Below, in pieces: positions 36,475 to 44,103 of a DNA stretch of 44,758 bases; the stretch's first letter is position 1, and every line of letters begins with the position of its first letter. Location: NCBI GenBank assembly GCA_038204465.1, contig JBBRCX010000031.1:1-44758 (forward strand). The letters are read 5' to 3'. This stretch comes from JBBRCX01 sp038204465 (GTDB lineage: Bacteria; Planctomycetota; Phycisphaerae; Tepidisphaerales; Tepidisphaeraceae). The notes beneath the pieces are model-generated. The model worked only from the letters and a program-made list of their open reading frames with translations, did no database searches and was not told where the DNA came from. The position numbers and the translations under genes are program-made.

Positions 36475-36966
36475 ATGAACTGTCGAAGATTGTGGGCAGC
36501 GTGCATCCTGCTGCCCATTACCATTTCCTGCGACCCCGGCGCGAAAGAGTTACAGTCGAAAGATTGGAGACCCATGGCGACTGAGGCGAAGCCTGCGATT
36601 GGGCTCAGCCCCGCAAGTGGCCCGACAGCTGCGACATCAATGCCGGGTGAAGCGGAATCGCTGAAGCTCGTCAGGCAGTTAGCGGAGGCAAAGCGGATCG
36701 CGATTGAACAGATCGGCGGTCTGGACGCAAACTCACTCACGCAAGGATACATCGCGCCGGCGTACGGGAGTCGTATGTCGCTCTTACCCATTGGGATCGC
36801 CGCGTGCTTTACCGTGCGGGGCAGCTTCCGCAAGGAATCGCTCGGGGAGATGGCGGATATGGTGGTCGTCGTCTTCACAGACGACCCAACCGATACGGTC
36901 TTCAATCGCAAAGCGCGACGCCTGCCTGTCTGGCTACATCAGGGCCTCATTGGAATTACCCGCTGA
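36475..36966 (+). CDS. Small putative lipoprotein, unknown function
   Basis: A 163-residue protein from the ATG at 36475. It begins MNCRRLWAACILLPITISC, a short charged and hydrophobic signal with Cys19 as a possible, imperfect lipobox. The rest is soluble, with a VVVVFTDDPTDTVF strand. No family is recognised and no strong ribosome-binding site is seen. Longer in-frame starts exist back to 36364 but would bury the signal. Confidence 0.45.
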   Translation: MNCRRLWAACILLPITISCDPGAKELQSKDWRPMATEAKPAIGLSPASGPTAATSMPGEAESLKLVRQLAEAKRIAIEQIGGLDANSLTQGYIAPAYGSRMSLLPIGIAACFTVRGSFRKESLGEMADMVVVVFTDDPTDTVFNRKARRLPVWLHQGLIGITR

Positions 36967-37108
36967 ACTCCTGCGGATGTGGCGTCTCGCTGACGACCCA
37001 GCATGCGAAATGACTCGTCTCAAGCTTCGATGGTATTCACGTCCTCCGCACGCGCGAAACCCCCGTGCCAGGTGTCGCGGCTGCGGCGGCTGCTTGTGTG
37101 GTGGTTCG

Positions 37109-37564
37109 TTATTCGGTAGACACCGGCGCGTGGTCCTGCTTCAGCGCCGCCTGCAGCGTGTGCCACGGCAGCGTCGCGCATTTCACCCGCACCGGAAACT
37201 CCCGCACCCCCGCGAACACCGCCAGCTTCCCCAACTCCGGCACATCCGGAACTTCCTCGTCCGGCGGTCCCGTCAGCACCTCGTGAAATCGCTCGAACAG
37301 CTTCTCCGCCTCGCCGATTGTCTTCCCCTTCAGCATCTCCGTCATCATCGACGCCGACGCCGTCGAGATCGCGCAGCCCGAGCCCTGGAACGCCGCGTCC
37401 CGGATCACCCCGTCCTCCACCTTCACGAACAGCTTCAGCTTGTCCCCGCACAGCCGGTTGTGCCCGTCCGCCGTCCGATTCGCATCCCCCATCACGCGGA
37501 AATTCCGCGGCCGCTTCGTGTGGTCCAGAATCACTTCCTGATAAAGATCGCGCAGGTCAGACAT
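37109..37564 (-). CDS. sufU: SufU-type Fe-S scaffold / sulfur relay protein
   Basis: A 151-residue protein that in SufBCD systems takes sulfur from SufS. Cys39 (RLCGDKL), Asp41, Cys64 (GSGCAIS) and Cys129 (RVKCATLPW) form the zinc site of the family. The ~20-residue insert between the second and third Cys, which separates SufU from IscU, is present (PPDEEVPDVPELGKL). It is the last gene of the SUF run, 179 bases after sufS, with an intergenic repeat in between. Confidence 0.92.
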   Translation of the reverse strand: MSDLRDLYQEVILDHTKRPRNFRVMGDANRTADGHNRLCGDKLKLFVKVEDGVIRDAAFQGSGCAISTASASMMTEMLKGKTIGEAEKLFERFHEVLTGPPDEEVPDVPELGKLAVFAGVREFPVRVKCATLPWHTLQAALKQDHAPVSTE

Positions 37565-37598
37565 TTAGCTTCACCAAGTCACAATGAAGAATACTTTT

Positions 37599-37740
37599 GC
37601 CACCGATGCACACCGATGCACACCGATGAAAGCAAAGTAAAAACTTGGTTTGATCTTCTTCCATCGCATTGATCGGTGCTAATCGGTGCTCATCGGTGGC
37701 TAATTCTTCTTCTTCGCGTCTTCGCGCCTTCGCGGTAAAA
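37599..37740. repeat. Intergenic repeat with large inverted arms between sufS and sufU
   Basis: Three CACCGATG units (37601-37628) face three ATCGGTG units (37672-37699), making arms of about 30 bases that could fold into a long hairpin. A TTCGCG-rich tail (37711-37736) follows, repeating CTTCGCG three times. A related tail occurs at 43075-43106. Confidence 0.7.
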
Positions 37741-37743
37741 ATC

Positions 37744-39141
37744 TCAAGCAAACATCTGAATGACTTTCCGCACGCCAGCCACCAGTGCATCCACTTCTTC
37801 CTTAGTATTGTAGAACGCCAACGAAGCCCGCGCCGTCGCCGGAACGTTGAGCCTGTCCATCACCGGCTGGCAGCAATGATGCCCCGTCCGCACCGCGACG
37901 CCTTCGCCATCCAGGATGCTTCCAATGTCGTGCGGATGAATATCCATCTTCACCGGCGGCACCTTTTCCAGCACGAACGAGATCACGCTCGCCTTCTGCT
38001 TCGCCGTTCCCACCAGCCGCAGCCCGCCGATGCGCGACAACTCGCTCATCCCATAGCGAAGCAATTCCTGCTCGTGCGCGATCGCCGCGTCGAGATCGAT
38101 GCCATTGATGTAATCAATCGCCGCCCCCAGCCCGATCACGCCCGCGATGTTCGGTGTTCCCGCCTCAAACTTGTAGGGCAGGTCGTTATACGTCGTCTTC
38201 TCGAACGTCACCGAGCTGATCATGTCGCCGCCTCCCTGATAAGGCGGCATCACGTCCAGCAGCTTCGCCTTCCCATACAGCACGCCGATGCCGGTGGGCC
38301 CGAACATCTTGTGGCCCGAGAAAGCGTAGAAGTCGCAGTCGTACTTTCGCACATCCGTGCGCCCATGCGCCACCCATTGCGCGCCATCCAGAAGCACGGG
38401 GACCTTTCGCGCGTGCGCCAGTTCCACGATCCGCTCGATCGGATTGATCGTCCCCAGCGCATTGGACAGATGATTCACCGCCACCAGCCGGGTCCTGGGC
38501 CCCAGCAGCTTCTCATACTCCTCCATCAAGAGCTCGCCCGCGTCGGTCATCGGGATCACTCGCAGCAGCGCGCCTTTCTCCTCGCACAACAGCTGCCAGG
38601 GAACGATGTTCGAGTGATGCTCCATCGCCGACAGAACGATCTCGTCGCCGGCCTTCACATTCGCGCGGCCAAAGCTGGAAGCCACCAGGTTGATGCTCTC
38701 GGTCGTCCCGCGCGTGAAGATGATCTCCCGGCTCTGTGCCGCGTTAATGAACCGCTGCACCTTCACCCGCGCCTGCTCATACACGTTCGTCGCCTCCTGA
38801 CTCAAGGTGTAGACGCCCCGGTGAATGTTCGCGTTTTGCGCTTCGTAGTAGTGCTTCAGCGCGTCGATCACCGCCCGCGGCTTCTGCGTGGTGGCAGCGT
38901 TGTCGAGGTAAATCAGCGGCTTCCCGTGCACCCTGCTGGACAGGATCGGGAAATCCTGGCGCAACCGCGCCACATCAAACGCGCGCTGCCCACCCGGAGA
39001 TGACGCTTCGGCCGTCGCCCCGCTTTTCTCGCCCGGCGCCGCATCGCTTCGCGCAGGCTCCATCGCCCCGCCCGCCGCTTCAGCGGGTGGTTTGACCGAC
39101 GCCCCGCGAGGAGGCAGAACTTCACCGGTGCGCTTCATCAT
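37744..39141 (-). CDS. sufS: Cysteine desulfurase SufS
   Basis: A 465-residue class V aminotransferase-fold enzyme that takes sulfur from cysteine for Fe-S assembly. The PLP lysine is in FYAFSGHKMFGPTG. The persulfide Cys is in RTGHHCCQPVM. SAMEHHSNIVPWQ is also diagnostic. It carries an unusual Pro/Ala/Gly-rich N-terminal extension of about 60 residues before the usual FDVARLRQDFP start. ATGs at 39141 and 39138 overlap the sufD end by 17-20 bases. The extension may be a real tail or reflect a start further in (for example the ATG of MEPARSDAA). Confidence 0.92.
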   Translation of the reverse strand: MMKRTGEVLPPRGASVKPPAEAAGGAMEPARSDAAPGEKSGATAEASSPGGQRAFDVARLRQDFPILSSRVHGKPLIYLDNAATTQKPRAVIDALKHYYEAQNANIHRGVYTLSQEATNVYEQARVKVQRFINAAQSREIIFTRGTTESINLVASSFGRANVKAGDEIVLSAMEHHSNIVPWQLLCEEKGALLRVIPMTDAGELLMEEYEKLLGPRTRLVAVNHLSNALGTINPIERIVELAHARKVPVLLDGAQWVAHGRTDVRKYDCDFYAFSGHKMFGPTGIGVLYGKAKLLDVMPPYQGGGDMISSVTFEKTTYNDLPYKFEAGTPNIAGVIGLGAAIDYINGIDLDAAIAHEQELLRYGMSELSRIGGLRLVGTAKQKASVISFVLEKVPPVKMDIHPHDIGSILDGEGVAVRTGHHCCQPVMDRLNVPATARASLAFYNTKEEVDALVAGVRKVIQMFA

Positions 39142-40495
39142 GACGACCCAGGTCCGTGATTCGCAGGTCCTTCGGCAACCCATGCTGCGCGGCCATGTAC
39201 TCCTCGAGCCGCCGCCGCACGGGGTCCACCTTGATGCGCCGGGTCACGTCCGCCAGAAACGCGTAGCTCAACAGATGCCGCGACGCTTCCAACGAGATCC
39301 CGCGCGAGCGAAGATAGAAAACCATGTCTTCATCCACCGGCCCCGTCGTCGATCCGTGCGTGCACTTCACGTCGTCCGCATAAATTTCCAGCGCCGGCTG
39401 CGAACTCATCACCGCGTCGTCCGACAGCAGCAGCGTCTTGCTCGACTGCATCGAGTCCGTCTTCTGCGCATCCGGACGCACCAGGATCTTCCCCTTGAAC
39501 ACGCCGCTCGAACGCCCGCTGAGCACGTGCTTGTACAACTCATGGCTCGGACAATTCGGCTCGGCATGATCCAGCAGCGTGTGGTTGTCGACGTGCTGCT
39601 CGCCGTTGATCAACACCAGCCCGTTCAGCGTTGCGCTCGCGGCTTCGCCGGCCAACACGACGTTCAGGTCGTTGCGCGTCAGCTTTCCGCCGAGTGATGC
39701 CGAGTGCGACACGAAGCTCGACGCCCGCCCCAGATGCGCCTGCGTCGTCGCGACGTGAAACGCCTGCGACCCCTCCAGCTGCACCTTGCACCGGTCGATC
39801 CGCGCGCCGTTTCCCGCAATGACCTCAGTCACGGCGTTCGTGAAGTAAACGCCCTCTCCCCGGCCGAGATACGTCTCGACGAACGCCGCCTCAACGCCAT
39901 CTTCCGCGACGAACAGCACGCGCGGATGCGACACCTGCGGCTCCGGGCCCGCCGACGTGATGAACAGCAAATGGATCGGCTTGGCGAGGATCGTCCCCTT
40001 GCTCAGGTGAATGAATGCGCCCTCGCGGACGAACCCGGTGTTGAGCGCGACGAACGGGTTCTTCTCGATATTCGCATACCGCCCGAGATAGCGGTCCAGC
40101 CGCGGCCCCTCCGACTGCAGCGCTGAAGAGAGCGTCACCACGCGCACGCCGCGCGGCAGCTTCCCGGGGCGCGAAAGCTTCGCGACATAAACGCCGTTGA
40201 CGAAAACCAGCTCACAAGACGCTTCGCCGCCGAAACTCAGTCGCTCCACCTCTTCCAGGCTGACGCCTGCGCCTTCGAGGCTCGCCAGCTTGAACGGCAC
40301 CTTCGCGATCGGCGCAACGTTCGTCGTGCGCCACTCCTCATCGCGCCGGCTATCGGGGAATCCTGCCTGCTCGAAGCGCTGAATGCCCGTGCGCCGCAAT
40401 TCCTCCAGCCACGGCTGCCCATGCACGCCTAGCGCCTTCTCGAACCGCGAAAAGTTCGAGAGGTGGGTGCTCTTTTCCTCTGCAAGTTGCGTCAT
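39122..40495 (-). CDS. sufD: Fe-S assembly protein SufD
   Basis: A 457-residue beta-helix protein that forms the SufBC2D scaffold with SufB and SufC. The N-terminus FSRFEKALGVHGQPWLEELRRTGIQRFEQAGFP and the C-terminal VKCTHGSTTGPVDEDMVFYLRSRG are typical of SufD. I chose the ATG at 40495; a TTG at 40543 overlaps sufC's stop and would add 16 residues. It overlaps sufS by 17-20 bases. Confidence 0.93.
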   Translation of the reverse strand: MTQLAEEKSTHLSNFSRFEKALGVHGQPWLEELRRTGIQRFEQAGFPDSRRDEEWRTTNVAPIAKVPFKLASLEGAGVSLEEVERLSFGGEASCELVFVNGVYVAKLSRPGKLPRGVRVVTLSSALQSEGPRLDRYLGRYANIEKNPFVALNTGFVREGAFIHLSKGTILAKPIHLLFITSAGPEPQVSHPRVLFVAEDGVEAAFVETYLGRGEGVYFTNAVTEVIAGNGARIDRCKVQLEGSQAFHVATTQAHLGRASSFVSHSASLGGKLTRNDLNVVLAGEAASATLNGLVLINGEQHVDNHTLLDHAEPNCPSHELYKHVLSGRSSGVFKGKILVRPDAQKTDSMQSSKTLLLSDDAVMSSQPALEIYADDVKCTHGSTTGPVDEDMVFYLRSRGISLEASRHLLSYAFLADVTRRIKVDPVRRRLEEYMAAQHGLPKDLRITDLGRHDEAHR

Positions 40496-40539
40496 TCCTG
40501 GTTCCGTTCCTGCCGGCGGGTTGTGCTGCCGATGCGCAT

Positions 40540-41310
40540 TCAAAGCTCTGCCAACTGCTTCACTTCCTTCTCGACCCAGTCATACCCCTTCTCTTCCAGC
40601 TCCAGCGCCAGCGACTTGTCGCCCGACTTCACGATGCGCCCGTCCAGCATCACGTGAACGAAGTCAGGCTGAATGTAGTTCAACAGCCGCTGGTAATGGG
40701 TAACCAGAACGATCGAGCGGTCCGGCCGGCGCAGCGTGTTCGCGCCCTGCGCGACCACCTTCATCGCGTCGATATCCAGGCCCGAGTCGGTCTCGTCCAT
40801 TAGCGCCAGCAGCGGGTTGATCACCGCCATCTGGAAAATCTCGTTGCGCTTCTTTTCGCCGCCGGAGAAACCTTCGTTCACCGCGCGGTTCATAAAGCTC
40901 TGGTCCATCTGCAGCAGCTTCATCTTGTCTTTGACCAGCTTCAGAAAGTCCATCGCGTCGAGCTCTTCATCGCCGCGATGCTTGCGGATCGCATTTACCG
41001 CCGCCTTCAAAAAATAGCTCGTGCTCACCCCGGGGATCTCGACCGGGTACTGGAACGCGAGAAAGATCCCTTCGCGCGCCCGCTCCTCGGCCGAATACTC
41101 CAGCAGGTTCTTCCCCTGATACAGCACCTCGCCCTGCGTCACCTGGTAGGTTTCCCGCCCCGCGATCACCTGCACAAGCGTGCTCTTCCCCGACCCGTTC
41201 TTCCCCATGATCGCGTGCACCTCCCCCAACTTCACCGTGAGGTCGACACCCTTGAGGATCTCGCGATCACCCACGCCCGCATGCAGATTTCGAACTTCAA
41301 GAAGACTCAT
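40540..41310 (-). CDS. sufC: Fe-S assembly ATPase SufC
   Basis: A 256-residue ABC-type ATPase of the SufBC2D complex. Walker A is GKNGSGKST (36-44), the signature is FSGGEKKR, and Walker B leads into LMDETDSGLDIDA, the SufC-specific form. The ATG at 41310 has AGGG six bases upstream. The frame upstream (to 41454) is translated repeat DNA and is not part of the protein. Confidence 0.95.
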   Translation of the reverse strand: MSLLEVRNLHAGVGDREILKGVDLTVKLGEVHAIMGKNGSGKSTLVQVIAGRETYQVTQGEVLYQGKNLLEYSAEERAREGIFLAFQYPVEIPGVSTSYFLKAAVNAIRKHRGDEELDAMDFLKLVKDKMKLLQMDQSFMNRAVNEGFSGGEKKRNEIFQMAVINPLLALMDETDSGLDIDAMKVVAQGANTLRRPDRSIVLVTHYQRLLNYIQPDFVHVMLDGRIVKSGDKSLALELEEKGYDWVEKEVKQLAEL

Positions 41311-41345
41311 GTTTACCCTGTCGCATTCCGCCCGCTCGTCCAACG

Positions 41346-41442
41346 TAACACGGGCGTCCCGCCCGTGCCGACTCCGTCGTCCCCCATAACACGGGCGTCT
41401 CGCCCGTGCCCTCCCCCGTAACACGGGCGTCTCGCCCGTGCC
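41346..41442. repeat. Three tandem palindromic repeats (REP-like) between sufB and sufC
   Basis: Three 24-base copies (41346-41369, 41387-41410, 41419-41442) share TAACACGGGCG-TCT/TCC-CGCCCGTGCC. Each contains the inverted pair CACGGGCG / CGCCCGTG around three bases. Spacers are 17 and 8 bases. If translated it gives the HGRDARVT-like peptides seen in mis-called proteins. Confidence 0.85.
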
Positions 41443-41521
41443 GAAAACCTTCACCCCGACAGCGACTCCACTCTCCCAATAAACCCGCCGTCACGTGTTA
41501 AGCGCGCCGAATTTGCGCATG

Positions 41522-42991
41522 TCAACCCACGCTGCCTTCCAGACTCACCCCCAGCAGCTTCTGCGCCTCCACCGCGAACTCCATCGGCAGCTCGCGAAAC
41601 ACCTCCTTGCAGAAGCCGTTCACGATCATGTTCACCGAGTCTTCCAGGGCGATGCCCCGGCTCTTGCAATAGAAAAGCTGGTCCTCGCCGATCTTCGACG
41701 TCGACGCCTCGTGCTCCACGCGCGAGCTGGTATTGCGCACTTCGATGTAAGGCGTGGTATGCGCCCCGCACTTGTCGCCCAGCAGCAGCGAATCGCACTG
41801 CGTGTAGTTGCGCGAGTTGGTCGCGCCTTTCAGGATCTTCACCTGCCCGCGGTACGTGTTCTGCCCAAAACCAGCCGAGATCCCCTTCGACACGATCGTG
41901 CTCTTCGTGTTCTTGCCGATGTGGATCATCTTCGTGCCGGTGTCGGCCTGCTGGTAATTGTTCGTCAGCGCCACCGAGTAAAATTCGCCGATGGAGTTGT
42001 CCCCCTGCAGGATGCAGCTCGGGTATTTCCAGGTGATGGCCGACCCCGTCTCCACCTGCGTCCAGGAGATCTTCGAGCTCACCCCGCGGCAGGCGCCGCG
42101 CTTGGTGACGAAGTTGTAGATGCCGCCTTTGCCGTTCTTGTCGCCGGGGTACCAGTTCTGCACCGTCGAGTACTTGATCTGCGCGTTGTCCATCGCGACC
42201 AGCTCGACGACCGCGGCGTGCAATTGGTTCTCGTCGCGCATCGGCGCGGTGCAACCTTCCAGGTAGCTTACGCTCGCGCCTTCTTCGGCGATGATGAGCG
42301 TGCGTTCGAACTGGCCGGTGTTTCGCGCGTTAATGCGGAAATAGGTGCTCAGTTCCATCGGGCACTTCACACCTTTGGGGATGTAGACGAACGAACCGTC
42401 TGTGAAGACTGCGCAGTTGAGCGTCGCAAAGTAGTTGTCGCTGTAGGGAACGACACTGCCCAGATACTTCCTGACCAGTTCGGGGTGTTCCTTCACGGCT
42501 TCAGAGAAACCACAGAAGATAATGCCCTTCTCAGCCAGCGCTTTCTTAAACGTTGTGACGACCGAGACACTGTCGAACACAGCGTCGACGGCCATGGGCG
42601 TTTCCCCGTTTTCTTCGATACCGAGCAGCGCTTTGCGCTCATTCACCGGAATACCGAGCTTGTCGTAAGTCGCCAGGATATCCGGATCGATTTCGTCGAG
42701 GCTCTTGGGTTTTTTCTTCGGAGCCGAGAAGTAACTGGTGCTTTGGTAGTCGATCGGTCCATAGCCGTACGGCAGGAACTGCCAGTGCGGTTCCTCCATC
42801 GTCAACCAGTGCCGATACGCCTTCAGACGCCAGTCCAGAAGCCACTGCGGCTCTTCCTTCTTGGCGCTGATGAAACGAATCGTGTCTTCGTCCAAACCAG
42901 GGGGCAAGGTGTCGGCTTCAACGTCACTGATGAAGCCCCACTTGTACTCCTGGTTCGCCAGCACTTCGATTTCAGATTCTTCTGTTGGCAT
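41522..42991 (-). CDS. sufB: Fe-S assembly protein SufB
   Basis: A 489-residue scaffold subunit of SufBC2D. Diagnostic segments are VSYLEGCTAPMRDENQLHAAVVEL, GDKNGKGGIYNFVTKRG and EHEASTSKIGEDQLFYCKSRG. Full length. The gap to sufC is 211 bases and holds the palindromic repeats; the gap to sufA (137 bases) holds another repeat. Expected to be co-transcribed with the rest of the SUF genes. Confidence 0.95.
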   Translation of the reverse strand: MPTEESEIEVLANQEYKWGFISDVEADTLPPGLDEDTIRFISAKKEEPQWLLDWRLKAYRHWLTMEEPHWQFLPYGYGPIDYQSTSYFSAPKKKPKSLDEIDPDILATYDKLGIPVNERKALLGIEENGETPMAVDAVFDSVSVVTTFKKALAEKGIIFCGFSEAVKEHPELVRKYLGSVVPYSDNYFATLNCAVFTDGSFVYIPKGVKCPMELSTYFRINARNTGQFERTLIIAEEGASVSYLEGCTAPMRDENQLHAAVVELVAMDNAQIKYSTVQNWYPGDKNGKGGIYNFVTKRGACRGVSSKISWTQVETGSAITWKYPSCILQGDNSIGEFYSVALTNNYQQADTGTKMIHIGKNTKSTIVSKGISAGFGQNTYRGQVKILKGATNSRNYTQCDSLLLGDKCGAHTTPYIEVRNTSSRVEHEASTSKIGEDQLFYCKSRGIALEDSVNMIVNGFCKEVFRELPMEFAVEAQKLLGVSLEGSVG

Positions 42992-43018
42992 GTTCCACGT
43001 CTTTCCAGATCAGATTTC

Positions 43019-43113
43019 AACGCGAAGGCGCTAAGGTACAAACAAAGAGCGATGCGCCAGCAACACTGAATTGCTTCGCGTCTTCGCGTCTTCGCGTATT
43101 CGCGGTTGAACGT
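43019..43113. repeat. TTCGCG-rich intergenic repeat between sufA-like gene and sufB
   Basis: AACGCGAAGGCGCTAAG (43019-43035) faces a run of CTTCGCG units (43075-43090) and CGCGTATTCGCGGTTG, so the ends can pair. The TTCGCG tail matches the repeat at 37711-37736 between sufS and sufU. Confidence 0.6.
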
Positions 43114-43128
43114 TGTCGGCAGTCGGTG

Positions 43129-43461
43129 TTAGGCCGAGAAGCTCGAACCACAGCCACAACTGCTGGTGGCATTGGGGTTCTTGAAGACGAAGCCACGGCC
43201 CATCACTTCGTCCTTGAAGTCGATCTCGACACTATCCAGATACAGATGGCTCTTCATGTCGACAAGGATTTTCACGCCCTGGCTTTCAAGCTCTTCATCG
43301 GACTCGGTCGCTGGCTCTTCGGTCAGGTCGAGCAGGTAGCTGAACCCGCTGCACCCACCACCTTTCACACCAACACGCAGCTTGGTCTCACCCGTGGGGA
43401 GGCCTTGATCGGCGATGATCTTCTTAATTTCTTTGGCGGCAGATTCGGAGAGGTTGATCAT
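43129..43461 (-). CDS. A-type Fe-S carrier (SufA/HesB-like)
   Basis: A 110-residue HesB-like protein that delivers or holds Fe-S clusters. The three conserved cysteines are Cys37 (GGGCSGFSY) and Cys102/Cys104 (SCGCGSSF). The ATG at 43461 has AAGGAG eight bases upstream, the clearest ribosome-binding site in the window. Acts with the SufBCD products encoded downstream. Confidence 0.93.
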   Translation of the reverse strand: MINLSESAAKEIKKIIADQGLPTGETKLRVGVKGGGCSGFSYLLDLTEEPATESDEELESQGVKILVDMKSHLYLDSVEIDFKDEVMGRGFVFKNPNATSSCGCGSSFSA

Positions 43462-43508
43462 AATAAGGCTCCTTAAAGCTAGAACTCTGGTATCTCTGTT
43501 TCAGGTTC

Positions 43509-43532
43509 GGTTGGTGGATGAATCGACCAACC
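43509..43532. promoter_or_regulatory. Inverted repeat between Rrf2 regulator and sufA-like gene
   Basis: GGTTGGT (43509-43515) and ACCAACC (43526-43532) form perfect 7-base arms around 10 bases. There is no U-tract after it in the gene direction. It may be an operator or a processing site. By eye only. Confidence 0.35.
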
Positions 43533-43544
43533 AGGTAAAAAATT

Positions 43545-44003
43545 TTAGAACTTCGACACAGTCGCAGCGCGCTTGGCCGTGAACCGAACACTGCCACAAG
43601 GCACGTCAATCCGTCGACCCGCCAGGACAAGGTCTGACAGCTTCACTTCGGTCAAAAACTTATGCAATCGGCGTTTCAACGCCACCAAAGGGGGTGACGA
43701 CGGGTACTCATCCGTTTTATCGTCCGGGCACGTGCAGGGTTCAACGGCTTCCAACGCCGTCACCAGTTGAAGGAGTGACACCGTGTTCAGGTCCACCGTC
43801 AACCGGTAACCGCCGTTCACACCTCGGGTACTGACCAACCATCCCTGCTGCTGCAGCGACTTCAAGATCTTGGCAAGCAGAGAGGCGGGCAAACCCGTCT
43901 CACCCGCAAGCTTCTGGCTCGACCATACACCGTCGCGCTCGCTGAGGAACGCCAAAGCGATGAGGGCGTAGTCGGTAGTCCGGCAAAATGAGAGTGTGGC
44001 CAT
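43545..44003 (-). CDS. Rrf2-family regulator of the SUF operon (IscR/SufR-like)
   Basis: A 152-residue winged-helix regulator. The DNA-binding part starts FCRTTDYALIALAFLSERDG and has ASLLAKILKSLQQQGWLVSTRGVNGGYRL, the standard Rrf2 pattern. The Cys set is Cys7, Cys90, Cys92 and Cys136. The usual three-Cys Fe-S loop is reduced to EPCTCPDD, so cluster binding is uncertain or uses Cys136. It is the first gene of the SUF run and probably senses Fe-S status and controls its own operon. Confidence 0.9.
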   Translation of the reverse strand: MATLSFCRTTDYALIALAFLSERDGVWSSQKLAGETGLPASLLAKILKSLQQQGWLVSTRGVNGGYRLTVDLNTVSLLQLVTALEAVEPCTCPDDKTDEYPSSPPLVALKRRLHKFLTEVKLSDLVLAGRRIDVPCGSVRFTAKRAATVSKF

Positions 44004-44020
44004 ACGGTTCGTTCCAAGGG

Positions 44021-44049
44021 AATATAGGACTCCTGCAGTACGAATTCAA
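44021..44049 (-). promoter_or_regulatory. Promoter of the SUF operon
   Basis: On the minus strand TTGAAT (44044-44049) and TATATT (44021-44026) are separated by exactly 17 bases, a good sigma-70-type promoter. The -10 is 17 bases before the Rrf2 ATG, so the leader would be about 10 bases. TTCC-CTT-GGAA just after the -10 could be a regulator site. Confidence 0.6.
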
Positions 44050-44103
44050 GGCGAATTAAAATATGGAAAGTTCTGGCTAGTGGAATCGGGTTCCCGAGCG
44101 ATG

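Noticed and set aside
41346..41442. CRISPR array
   Set aside because: Repeats are palindromes with 8- and 17-base spacers and there are only three; no cas genes nearby.
41311..41454. N-terminal extension of SufC
   Set aside because: Encoded by the palindromic repeats (GTGETPVL, HGRDARVT peptides); a good ribosome-binding site supports the start at 41310.
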